Below, one piece after another: positions 12,681 through 24,420 of a DNA stretch of 64,000 nucleotides. Origin of the DNA: Stomorhina lunata (Eukaryota > Arthropoda > Insecta > Diptera > Rhiniidae). The notes beneath the pieces are model-generated. The model saw nothing but the letters and a program-made list of their open reading frames with translations. It ran no database searches and was not told the origin of the DNA. The DNA lies in assembly GCA_933228675.1 (NCBI GenBank), contig OW121741.1:120676418-120740417 (forward strand). The letters are read 5' to 3'. The position numbers and the translations under genes are program-made. How positions within the stretch are numbered: position 1 is the stretch's first letter; every line of letters starts with the position of its first letter.

Positions 12681-12725
12681 CTAACCCTTTTTCCCCCTAT
12701 TTTCTCTTTTTCTTTTTAGGTAAGT
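12681..12725 (+). promoter_or_regulatory. Candidate recursive splice site (ratchet point, zero-length exon)
   Basis: A branch-point-like CTAAC at 12681-12685 is followed by about 32 nt of almost pure pyrimidine, then TTTTTAG at 12713-12719, directly joined to GTAAGT at 12720-12725. A full 3' splice site abutting a full 5' splice site with no exon between them is the ratchet-point signature known from long Drosophila introns. It lies on the same strand as drongo, deep in the inferred giant intron and about 47 kb upstream of the next exon. The architecture is seen directly; its use is inferred. Confidence 0.75.
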
Positions 12726-13964
12726 GTTTCCTTTGTGCCCTCTAAACTTTAACGTTTATTTCCGATTCTATAAATTTTTAAGTATCTTATTATGAAATGT
12801 AAGTAATTTTCCTCTAAGAGCCATAATTTCAATTACTCGTATAATTCTGGTAAATATTTGTACAAACTCAAAAACAAACCAATGAAATTTAACTGGTTAT
12901 GAAAATCTGGAAAATTTATATTTTTCTTGTTTTCTACTTAGTATGTCTTAGAAAATCATTATTAAATCCTAATAAAATGTAATGACATTAATTAAATCTA
13001 ATTTATTTCTTTAAATAATTTATTAGGGAATTTAATGGTTTTATGTCATGGTTTTGTGATTTTGAAAAAAAAATATGAAAATTAATTATTTAAAAAAAAA
13101 GATTTCATTGTTTTAAATGATTAAATATTTCTTTATTATTTCAAATTTTGTATCTTATGCAACAAATTGAAATCTTTATAGTTTTTTGAGCTGATTACCT
13201 CAGCAAAATTTTATATTTGTTTTTAAGATTTTTTTTTTATACTCACTCTTTGTTTAATTCCTAATGCAAATTTTATTTAGAAGATCAAGTGCTTTTTTCT
13301 TATATGTATCGTATTTCTTTCAAAAAATTTATTGTGTATGAAAATGTTTATTTTACACAAGACTCAACTCAATTTTACATCTTAGTTTCATTTCATTTTA
13401 ACTCTGTTTCTTTTTTCAAATTTAATATGACGACATTTTCGACTTTTTGCGATTATGCTCTTTAGTTGATGTTTAGATTATAAAATCTAGTTTTTCTAAA
13501 CAAACTTTTGAAAAGATAGACAAAAAAGTAGAATTCTGAAATATTGCATTACAAAAAAAAGCAGCTTTTATACTCATATGTATGTATGTATTTGAAATAC
13601 GGAGATCAATTGATCAGTAGTCAAAAAAAGTTTGATTCATGCCATCTAGTGGCAATTTTCATAAAATTTAAAAATGTTCAATTTAATAATTTTTTCTTTC
13701 ATAAAATTTCAATTTAATTTAAAAAAAATGTAATTTTTGTCCCCAGGACCTTTAAAGGATAATTTGAGTTTTTTTTTTAATTTTAAGATTTTGCTTAAAT
13801 TCCATAATTTTTCAAGATGAAATTAATGAAATAAAAAAACAATTTCTAAAGTTGACCTTTGACCCTGATAATCACAATTAATTAAAAAATCTGTAATTTT
13901 GGCCCTTTAACTTAAAGGGTTAATTTATATATTTTCCACAGAAAAGGATATTTAAGTAAAAAAC
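12726..13964. other. AT-rich intronic sequence
   Basis: Downstream of the recursive splice site I see no exon, gene or structured repeat in this stretch. Confidence 0.5.
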
Positions 13965-14545
13965 AAGTAAAAGAGTTTTATTCGGCTGTGCTGAATCTTA
14001 GACATCAAATTTTGGGTGCTGTGGCTTAGTTGGTTACCACGTCCCATAGTGGCTTAAACAAATTTGGGAAATACTTCAAAAACTTTTAAACGGTGAACTC
14101 TTGAGGATGCGTATTCGAGCTTATGTTTTGAATTTCGAGTCTGCAGACTTATCATGAGGTGAGCTATATGCCCTCAAAATAGGGCACCTCGATTTTTTCG
14201 AAAATAAAAAACGATCCAGAATTCATATTTTGATATGTACGAAATCTGCTAACTGTGATCTATAACATCGCTACACGTATGGCTTAACTCCTTTAGTTTA
14301 TAAGATATTCGACTTCGAAAAAAAGTTTAACTTTTTGACGACGTAGGCCTAGAGTTTTACTAATATCGCATCCAAATTTTTCCCGATTTTTCCGAAATTT
14401 GTTTTATTTTTCTAAGGAATGTATAAATCAAACAAAAAAAGAAAAAAATCAAAAATTTTATGTTTTTAAAAAAAGTAAATTTCTTGTCGCCTGTTTCTGG
14501 ATTAGTTTAGTAAAATTTTGTCGTCCTAGCTAATTTCGTTCAGAC
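13965..14545. mobile_element. Dispersed non-coding fly repeat leading into the 16-bp satellite
   Basis: It begins near AAAGAGTTTTATTCGGCTGT and ends GCTAATTTCGTTCAGACAGA. A tRNA-like A box (TGGCTTAGTTGG, about 14024) and a weak TTCGAG word downstream are present. This type of fly repeat typically ends with GACGGACA copies, as the element at 3315-5150 does. Confidence 0.55.
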
Positions 14546-15715
14546 AGACGGACAGATAGACAGACGGACAGACGGACATATAGACAGACGGACATACGGA
14601 CATATAGACAAACGGACAGATAGACAGACGGACATATAGACAGACGGACATATAGACATACGGACATATGGATAGACGGACAGATATGCAGAAGGACTGA
14701 CAGACAGACGAACAGATAGACTGACGGACAGATAGACAGACGGACAGATAGACAGACGGACGGATAGACAGACGGACAGATAGACAGACGGACAGATAGA
14801 CAGACGGACAGTTAGACAGACGGACAGATAGACAGACGGACATATAGACAGACGGACATATAGACAGACGGACAGATATGCAGAAGGACTGATAGACAGA
14901 CGGACAGATAGACTGACGGACAGATAGACAGACGGACAGAAGGGCAGATAGACAGACGGACAAATAGACAGATGGACAGATAGACAGAAGGACAGATAGA
15001 CAGACGGACATATAGACAGACGGACATATAGAGAGAAGGACATATAGAGAAACGGACAGATGGACAAAAAGACAGACGGACAAATAGACTGACGGACAGA
15101 TAGACAGACGGACAGATATGCAGAAGGACTGATAGACAGATGGACAGATAGACTGACGGACAGATAGACAGACGGACAGATAGACAGACGGACAGTTAGA
15201 CAGACGGACAGATAGACAGACGGACAGATATGCAGAAGGACTGATAGATAGATGGACAGATAGACTGACGGACAGGTATACAGACGGACAGATAGACAGA
15301 AGGGCAGATAGACAGACGGACAAATAGACAGATGGACAGATAGACAGAAGGACAGATAGACAGACGGTCAGATAGACAGACGGACAGATAGACAGACGGA
15401 CAGATAGATAGACGGACATATAGACAGACGGACATATAGAGAGAAGGACATATAGAGAAACGGACAGATAGACTGACGGATAGACGGACAGATAGACTGA
15501 CGGATAGACGGACAGATAGACAGACGGACATATAGACAGACGGACAGTTAGACAGACGGATAGATAGACAGACGGATAGACGGACAGATAGACTTAACGA
15601 CAGATTGACAGACGGACAGATATAAAAGCGGACAAATTGGCAGACTGACAAATAGACAGACAGAAAGACAGACGGACTGATAAACAAACGGACAAATAGG
15701 CAGACAGACGGGCAG
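14540..15715. repeat. 16-bp satellite, unit GACAGACGGACAGATA
   Basis: Around 70 units with many point variants occur, plus shifted blocks such as GATATGCAGAAGGACT repeated several times, showing higher-order duplication. It directly continues the end of the preceding dispersed repeat. The long minus-strand frames made of C/L/S/V/P are by-products. Confidence 0.95.
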
Positions 15716-18424
15716 ACGATAGATTTTAATAATTTAACAGTTTTTTAAAAATATGATACCACGCCTACTTTATACAGGTAAGGAAAAGTTAAATGTATTA
15801 AATAGTCCCTTATTTAAAAAAAAATATTTTAAGGGGCAAAAATGGGAGTTTAATCGTAAAAATTCTCTTTGTAACTTTTTTGGAATATAAGAGGCGTGGC
15901 TTTACTAAAAATATTTAAAAGCAAACAAAATCGCTAGATATGAAAAATCGATTATTAAATTTTGTTATATTTGTATGGATCTAAACTATCCCATTTAAAA
16001 ACCCTTTATGGTTAGTCTCCTTTTTCACACATCAAGTTTCAAGTCAAGTTCAAGTTTCAAGTCTCGGGGTATGAAATCTTAAATTTGAAATGCTTTTGGA
16101 AATATTCTTTTAATTCTAAAAACTTTTTATATAATTTCTAAGCACTTATTGATTACGCCTCGCATAAATCTTTGGTAATGTGAAAAAATAAAAACTACAT
16201 ACAAGGTCATATTCCTCACGGCAATTTGTTATGAGTATGAAAAAAAATCTGTTTAAAAACAGTGAAAGGCAAAAATTGTTGAGCATTCGAAAACAAACAA
16301 AGATAAGATAGTTCTTTCCAGGCAGAGTTTTTTTAAAGACATAGAAGATCTTGATTATACAATGGACTTCATTGTCATAGAGTTTCAGCTAGGTTTTGAT
16401 TACACGATGAACCTAATAGTCTTGTAAAAAGAAGACAAATCAAAAACTACTCATATATTTAAAGTTTTTATCCGGACTTAATACATTTTTTAGCACATAA
16501 CTTTCGCATTAAGGCACTAAAACTTATTACAAAAAGACTCACATATTTTCAATACAATAACCATTAAATCAACGAAATTTCTATTATAAAATTCAAATAA
16601 CTTTAACCGGAAATTGGTTTTAAAGTCAAAATTTTGTACTAAAAATATTTAAAATTTTACAGAATTTCGAAAGTAAAAATTTGTTTATGTTTTTGATTTT
16701 GTTGCCAAAATCTATTTTAATTATATTGAATTTTTCGAAATTGAAATAACTATAAGCCTTGACCGTTTTCTCGTAATAATTTTGTTCCCTTTCTTTTTTT
16801 GCCCTTGACTGTTAGGCGACAGACACTAGGAACACAAGCATAAATTCTATTATATCTATGGCCGCCATATAGTCTATGTAAAGTTCATATAATTTAACGA
16901 TTTCTTTTAATTTGTTTTAATATTTTTTTTTTTGGTTTTTGTATAATTTACAAATAAAAATGTGGAAATAAGAAAAATCTAAAAATTGTCTGCTAATGTA
17001 AATAAATTTGCATTAGCAAATTTAAATGATTATCTGTTTTTTTTTTTTTTTAATTTTTATTTAAGATAAACTTTTCGCAATCAAGTAATAAATTGATTTC
17101 AGCCATAATCAAAAAAAAAAAAAAAATGGCATTTTGAAACAATTAATTTGGTTTATTTGAATAAATTAAGAAAATAATGATATAAATGTTTAAATTTCAT
17201 TAAATTTGAAAAATTCTATTAATTAGAAAAAAATCGTGAGAGTTTTTTTTTTACTTATAAATTTGAACTTTGGAAATTTTTTACATTTACAAGAATTAAG
17301 TTAATGAAACAGAACTTTTAATGCCTTAAGGTACAATGGATTAGAAATCCAAAACAGTTTTTAGAAATATGTTTATTGTATTATTGCGAAAGTTATGAGA
17401 AAAAATGCAAAATTTTCCAGGCGTAAGAGTTTTATTATGATTTGTAAAAAAAAATTAAAAATCTGACTTTGAAAATTTTTAACCATTTCATAATATGAGA
17501 TAATAAAACAGAGTCTTCGGGAAATTGTTTTGGTAAGTTTTTATAATCCGAAAGTATTTTTAAAAGCAATTTTACTTCCTTAATGCGAAAGTTATGAGGA
17601 GAAATGCAATTTAAGTTAAGACTAAATTTTTTGAAAAATTATTCTTTTTTGATTTTTTTCTTAAATTCAATCATTGTTTAACTTAAATATCTTTTAATTT
17701 CTCTTATAATTTATCTTTTCCTATATTCTTTGTATGTAATTGTTTTTAATCTTTGTTGTAATTTTCATTGTGGTCTTTTAATTTTTCAATGTTTCTGCTA
17801 AGGACAGGAAATCGTTTAGTGCTTTTGTCTCTGGCAAAATCATAAATTATTGCAGAAACTAAATGCAAAAATTAAAAAACAAAAAAAAAAAAATGAACGA
17901 GAAAACAGTGACAGGAAACGTTTTCAATGCGAAAAGGTTTACAGTCAAATCACATTTTTTCAAGGAAAAAACACGACTTTTGGACCTTACCATCTCCGAT
18001 TCCAATAAAATTTTATGTATCTTAAGCTCCCTTATGCTTTGGCTCAGGACATAGTTTTTTTTCGGAAGAGATACAAAAATTGGAGAAACTTTGGACTAAG
18101 GGTAAAGAGCTAATAGGAGACTATGTAGAAAAAAATTAACATTTATATAAAAAAACTGTGTTTTATTAAAAACGCACCGACTTTTTGTTCTGCCCTCGTA
18201 TTTATCCAAATTTGGCCTTTGCATAATATTTATAATTTCAATAATTTCCATTATTTATATGGCCATTTATAGAAACTGCTAATTAACTTGGCAAACAGAT
18301 GAGTAATCAACAACTTAACACATTTAAGGAACTATAATGAAAGTAGCCAAAATCTCATCAAATAAAATAGAAAAACCCAGCAAACAAAGGTTATCGATAG
18401 GAATCAAAGGGATCAAAATTAAAG
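15716..18424. other. Intronic sequence with relics of dispersed repeats
   Basis: ACCACGCCTACTTTATACAG (about 15759) and GAGGCGTGGCTTTAC (about 15891) look like parts of the same fly repeat family. At 17240-17650 are two diverged copies of the ~203-bp unit seen at 12127. Nothing coding was recognised. Confidence 0.5.
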
Positions 18425-20225
18425 AAAAAAATTTTTTTTTCTATTCTTCTATAAAAAATTTTTGTATATAGACATTTTTTCTGTATAAAAATTTTTTTTG
18501 TAGAATTTTTTTTCTGTTTAAAAATTTTTGTATAGAAAATTTTTTCTGTATAAAAATTTTTCTATAGAAAATTTTTTCTCTACAAAAATTTTTCTATATA
18601 AAGTTTTTTCTGTATAAAAATTTTTCTATAGAAAATTTTTTCTGTATAAAAATTTTTCTAAAGAAATTTTTTCTGTACAAAAGTTTTTCTATAGGAAATT
18701 TTTTCTGTATAAAAATTTTTCTATAGAAATTTGTTTCTGTATAAAAATTTTTCTATAGAAAATTTTTTCTATAGAAAATTTTTTCTGTATAAAAATTTTC
18801 GTATAGAAAAGTTTTTCTGTATAAAGATTTTTCTATACAAAATTTTTTCAGTATAAACATTTTTCTATACAAAATTTTTTCAGTATACAAATTTTTCTAT
18901 AGAAAACTTTTTCAGTATAAAAATTTTTCTATAAAAAACTTTTCCTGTCTAAAAATTCCTATAGAAAACTTTTCCTGTCTAAAAATTTTTCTAAAGAAAA
19001 TTTTTTCTGTAAAAAAATTTTTCTACAGAAAATATTTTCTGTATAAAATATTTGCTATAGAAAATTTTTTCTGCATAAAAATTTTTCTATAGAAATTTTC
19101 TTCTGTATAAAAATTTTTCTTTACAAAATTTTTTCAGAATAAAAATTTTTCTTTAGAAAACTTTTTCAGTAAAAACATTTTTCTATAGAAAACATTTTCC
19201 GTCTAAAAATTTTTCTAAAGAAGATTTTTATAGAAAACTTTTTCAGTATAAAAATTTTTCTATAGAAAACTTTTCCTGTCTAAAAATTTTTCTAAAGAAA
19301 ATTTTTTCTGTATAAAATATTTTCTATAAAAAATTTTTTCTCTAAAAAAATTTTTCTATACAAATTTTCTTCTGTACACAAATTTTTCTATAGAAAATTT
19401 TTTCTGTCTAAAAATGTTTCTATAGAAAATTTTTTCTGTATAAAAATTTTTCTATACAAAATTTTTTCAGAATAAAAATTTTTCTTTAGAAAACTTTTTC
19501 AGTAAAAACATTTTTCTATAGAAAACTTTTTCTGTCTAAAAATTTTTCTAAAGAAGATTTTTTCTGTATAAAATTTTTCTACAAAAAAGATTTTCTGTAT
19601 AAAATTTTTTCTATAGAAATTTTTTTCTGTATAAAAATTTTTGTATAGAAAATTTTTTCTGTCTAAAAATTTTTCTATAGAAAATTTTTTCTGTACAAAA
19701 ATTTTTCTATAGAAACTTTTTCTGTCTAAAAATTTTTCTATAGAAAACTTTTTCTGCCTAAATTTTTTTTTTATAAATTTTTCTGTAAAAAAATTTTATA
19801 ACAAAAAATTTTCTATTAAAAAAAATTATATAAAAAATATTATAACAAAAATTTTTCTATAGAAAAAATTTTATAACGAAAATTTTTCAGTAAAAACATT
19901 TTTCTATAGAAAACTTTTTCTGTCTAAAAATTTTTCTAAAGAAGATTTTTTCTGTATAAAATTTTTCTACAGAAAAGATTTGCTATATAAAAATTTTTCT
20001 ATAGAAATTTTTTCTGTATAAAAATTTTTGTATAAAAAATTTTTTCTGTCTAAAGATTTTTCTATAGAAAACTTTTTCTGCCTAAATTTTTTTTTTTTTA
20101 TAAATTTTTCTGTAAAAAAATTTTATAACGAAAATTTTTCTATAAAAAATATTTTATATAACAAATATTATAATAAAAATTTTTCTATAGAAAAAATTTT
20201 ATAACTAAAATTTTTCAATAAAAAA
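18425..20225. repeat. Palindromic-core satellite, CTGTATAA linker
   Basis: Units of about 32 bp pair TTTTTCTATAGAAAATTTTT with the linker CTGTATAAAA. Many variants occur (CTGTCTAA, CAGTATAA). One block of about 500 bp recurs (for example around 19490-19760 and 19890-20100). Confidence 0.95.
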
Positions 20226-21700
20226 AATTCTGTTGTAAAATTTTTTATAGAAAAATTTTCGTTAAAAAATTTTTTCTATAGAAAAATTTTCGTTAAAAAA
20301 TTTTTTCTATAGAAAAATTTTCGTTAAAAAATTTTTTCTATAGAAAAATTTTCGTTAAAAAATTTTTTCTATAGAAAAATTTTCGTTAAAAAATTTTTTC
20401 TATAGAAAAATTTTCGTTAAAAAATTTTTTCTATAGAAAAATTTTCGTTAAAAAATTTTTTCTATAGAAAAATTTTCGTTAACAAATTTTTTCTATAGAA
20501 AAATTTTCGTTAAAAAAATTTTTCTATAGAAAAATTTTCGTTAAAAAATTTTTTCTATAGAAAAATTTTCGTTAACAAATTTTTTCTATAGAAAAATTTT
20601 CGTTAACAAATTTTTTCTATAGAAAAATTTTCGTTAAAAAAATTTTTCTATAGAAAAATTTTCGTTAAAAAATTTTTTCTATAGAAAAATTTTCGTTAAA
20701 AAATTTTTTCTATAGAAAAATTTTCGTTAAAAAATTTTTTCTATAGAAAAATTTTCGTTAAAAATTTTTTTCTATAGAAAAATTTTCGTTAAAAAATTTC
20801 TTCTATAGAAAAATTTTCGTTAAAAATTTTTTCTATAGAAAAATTTTCATTAAAAAATTTTTTCTATAGAAAAATTTTCGTTAAAAAATTTTTTCTATAG
20901 AAAAATTTTCGTTAAAAAATTTTTTCTATAGAAAAATTTTCGTTAAAAAAATTTTCTATAGAAAAATTTTCGTTAAACAATTTTTCTATAGAAAAATTTT
21001 CGTTAAACAATTTTTCTATAGGAAAATTTTCGTTAAACAATTTTTCTATAGGAAAATTTTCGTTAAAAAATTTTTTCTATAGAAAAATTTTCGTTAAAAA
21101 ATTTTTCTATAGGAAAATTTTCGTTAAAAAATTTTTTCTATAGAAAAATTTTCGTTAAAAAAATTTTTCTATAGAAAAATTTTCGTTAAAAAAATTTTTC
21201 TATAGAAAAATTTTCGTTAAAAAAATTTTTCTATAGAAAAATTTTCGTTAAAAAAATTTTTCTATAGAAAAATTTTCGTTAAAAAAATTTTTCTATAGAA
21301 AAATTTTCGTTAAAAAAATTTTTCTATAGAAAAATTTTCGTTAAAAAATTGTTTCTATAGAAAAATTTTCGTTAAGAAATTTTTTCTATAGAAATTTTTT
21401 CATTAAAAAAGTTTTCTATAGAAAAATTTTCGTTAAAAATTTTTTTCTATAGAAAAATTTTCGTTAAAAATTTTTTTTATAGAAAAATTTTCGTTAAAAA
21501 AAATTTTTCTATAGAAAAATTTTCGTTATAAAATTTTTTCAATCGAAAAATTTTCGTTAAAAAGTTTTTTCTATAGAAAAATTTTCGTTAAAAATTTTTG
21601 TAATAAATTTTTTCTATAAAAAAAATTTCATTAAAAATTTTGTTCTATAAAAAGATTTTCATTAAAAAATCTTTTTCTATAGAATAATTTTTTCATAAAA
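20226..21700. repeat. Palindromic-core satellite, CGTTAA linker
   Basis: About 47 units of 31 bp combine the core TTTTTTCTATAGAAAAATTT with the linker CGTTAAAA. It is highly homogeneous from 20260 to 21350 and decays at the right edge. It abuts the CTGTATAA subfamily directly. Confidence 0.96.
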
Positions 21701-21712
21701 TTTTTGCTGGGT

Positions 21713-23450
21713 TATTTCCATAAACCACCTACAGATAATTTGCAAAAATTCAAAATCATAAACAAATTACAAAATTTTGTTGATGAGCATGAGTTTTTGG
21801 CGGTATTTAAACATATTTCCAACAACGATACTTTTTTGGTTGTTACGGTCATTGGCCTCTATTCCATGATAATAATGACGTTGTCGGTCGATGGTTGATG
21901 GTTCATCAAAATTTTTGCAACATAAATTTAAAATTAATGCAAATAATTTATATTCCTCGCACAAGAACCTCCTTTGCATTGGGAGAATGTCAGAATAAGC
22001 AGCAGCAGGAAGAAAGGGAATGATCCCCAAGATATTTTTAATGAATGACGGACAGACATATGGTTTATTTGAAGAAGACGAAGGGACTTTGTTCGAGCCA
22101 GCATGTTTCCCTGCTTGTCTTTTTACTATTTGGTTTGGATGGTTTTAAATATATTCTGGTGCGAAACTGATAATGAAGTTTTTAGCTGATAATTGTGACC
22201 TGCTGCTGCTCTTTTTTTTCTGTTATTATTAGCTGTTCCACAGTTTTTTTAGATCTTCTTAAAATAAGTTTTTTTTTGTGAAATAAACAGAGCGAATCGT
22301 TTGTAATTGTCTTTTGCCAATGACTCCCGTTTTTTTCTTTCTTTTGTTAAAAATAGCTAAAAATTTATGGAGTTTTTGTATGAATTTAATTACAGTCTTG
22401 GAATGAAAACAGTTGTTTAAAATATTTAAGGTATAATTATAACTTGTTTTCAGCACCGAAAGAATTTACAATCCAAACAATTTGAATTATTCCAAAATAA
22501 CACACTAGTGAAACAAAAGATAACGTCCGCAAAGCCACTACAACAGTTGTAAGCCAATTTTTGTAATATCCTCAACTGTAATATCCTCAGATTCCTAACA
22601 TATTTTTTAAGCATCCAAAATTTCTTATTAAAAACAATTTAAATGAACTGTTGTTAGGGTCCCTTACTTGTACTAGTAAAACAAAAGTAACGTCCGCAAA
22701 GTTATTATATTATATCCTCAAATATTACTCTTCCTTTTAAGTATTTCAATTTATTTTTGTTACTATAATAAATTTGCTTAAAACAATACAATTTGATCTG
22801 TAAACATCTTTCTTCTTATAACGTCCGCAACTTTACCTTCATCATGAATATTCTTAACCTCAAAGCAATTATATAAAAAGTAGACATTCAAAAGTATTAC
22901 CAAAGAACCTTTTTCCCTAAAGTTTACTCCAAAATATGTCAATTGGAACGACAACGGCATTTAGATGAATTTAATGCACATTTAACGTCCGCAACCCAGT
23001 TTTTGTTCATATGATAAATAATTTAATTTGCAATTTTCATTCCTTTATTAAAAATTTTATTTCTCGTAATAATTGAATTTTCTTCCTGAAAGTAATTTCA
23101 TATAATTTTCTTTTCCCCTGAAATAACCTTTCATATAAAAATAATAAAATTACTCTATTTATTATAAAGTGGGTGGTGGCAAATTCCTTTTAGCAAATAA
23201 TAATTTCCACCTTTTTTCAATTGTTTGGATGAAAACTGCACAAACAGCAGCAGCAGCTGCTGAATTGACTATGAAATATTACTTTTCTGATATAAAAGAG
23301 AATAATATACGGCTATAATTTGTTTTATAAACTCGACTCGATTACGGTTCTTTTTTTGCCTTTATAGATATTTTTCGCAAACATTTTTTAAACATATTTT
23401 GCTTAGTATATTGAAAGAAATTTAAATAAGGGAATAACGTCCGCAGCAAA
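21713..23450. other. Unique intronic segment with a repeated TAACGTCCGCAA motif
   Basis: It is less repetitive and less AT-biased than the flanks, with scattered GC-bearing words. The motif TAACGTCCGCAA/G occurs at 22521, 22688, 22819, 22983 and 23435. CAGCAGCAGCAGCTGCTG lies near 23248. No exon with good splice sites was recognised. Confidence 0.6.
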
Positions 23451-23504
23451 TATTTTTGTACATAAAAATTTTTCTATAGAAAATTTTTTATACATAAAAA
23501 TTTT

Positions 23505-23700
23505 TTAAAAAGTATGACTATTCGCATTTGATCCCAAATCTGTTACATTTATTTATTAATGTAACAGGCCAATTTATTGATAAAAAGCCAAAAATTGTTT
23601 GCGGAGAAACCAAAATTCCTCGACGCGTTTCGATGGTTGATTGAGCTTGGATTATCCCCAATTTAGACCGCAAACCTCGCATTATTACTTTTTTTACAAA
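23505..23700 (-). mobile_element. Hammerhead-bearing dispersed repeat, degraded copy B
   Basis: It keeps TCCTCGACGCGTTTCGATGG (plus strand, from about 23617) and the ATTATCCCCAATTTAGACC tail. The stretch that should contain TCATCAG (CTGATGA on the minus strand) is missing, so the ribozyme core is broken. It lies just left of a separate hairpin element. Confidence 0.75.
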
Positions 23701-23745
23701 CAAAACCTTTCAGAATTATGTTCATAAACCATAAGTAAAAGCGTA

Positions 23746-23875
23746 GATCATCGACTGAACAAAACACAAACAATTTTTAGTTTTCATCTTAATTTACTTC
23801 CCACATTCTTGGCACAGCCGTCGGCTACTTTATGCAGAAATTGAAAATTTTGTGTGTTTTGTTCAGTCGATGATC
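23746..23875. mobile_element. 130-bp hairpin element (MITE-like)
   Basis: Perfect 23-bp inverted arms at 23746-23768 and 23853-23875 start GATCATCGACTGAACA; pairing continues imperfectly inward. No clear target duplication was seen. It sits between hammerhead copy B and a satellite array. Confidence 0.7.
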
Positions 23876-24420
23876 GTTTTTCGATAGAAAATTTTTTGTA
23901 CATAAAAATTTTTCTATAGAAAATTTTTTGTACATAAAAATTTTTCTATAGAAAATTTTTTGTACATAAAAATTTTTCTATAGAAAATTGTTTGTACATA
24001 AAAATTTTTCTATAGAAAATTTTTTGTACAAAAAAATTTTTCTATAGAAAATTTTTTGTACATAAAAATTTTTCTATAGAAAATTTTTTGTACATAAAAA
24101 TTTTACTATAGAAAATTTTTTGTACATAAAAATATTACTATAGAAAATTTTTTGTACATAAAAATTTTACTATAGAAAATTTTTTGTACATAAAATTTTT
24201 TCTATTGAAAATTTTTTGTTCATAAAAATGTTTCTATACAAAATTTTTTGTACATAAAAAGTTTTCTATAGAAAATTTTTTGTACATAAAAATTTTACTA
24301 TAGAAAATTTTTTGTACATAAAATTTTTTCTATAGAAAATTTTTTGTTCATAAAAATGTTTCTATACAAAATTTTTTGTACATAAAAAGTTTTCTACAGA
24401 AAATTTGTTGTACATATATT
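23876..24420. repeat. Palindromic-core satellite, GTACATAA linker
   Basis: The units are 32 bp: linker GTACATAAAA plus core TTTTTCTATAGAAAATTTTT. A short outpost lies at 23450-23510, so hammerhead copy B and the hairpin element appear to interrupt this array. Confidence 0.95.

Noticed and set aside
14526..15687. Minus-strand C/L/S/V/P-rich open frames
   Set aside because: They are products of the 16-bp GACAGACGGACAGATA satellite; several frames are open at once, which is not how a gene looks.
15759..15785. Second recursive splice site (TTTATACAG|GTAAGG)
   Set aside because: The pyrimidine tract is weak and the sequence belongs to a dispersed fly repeat; it may be a cryptic site at most.
18425..21700. 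CRISPR-like look: short palindromic repeats with regular spacing
   Set aside because: This is an animal genome, linkers are identical within an array rather than unique spacers, and no cas genes exist. It is a tandem satellite.
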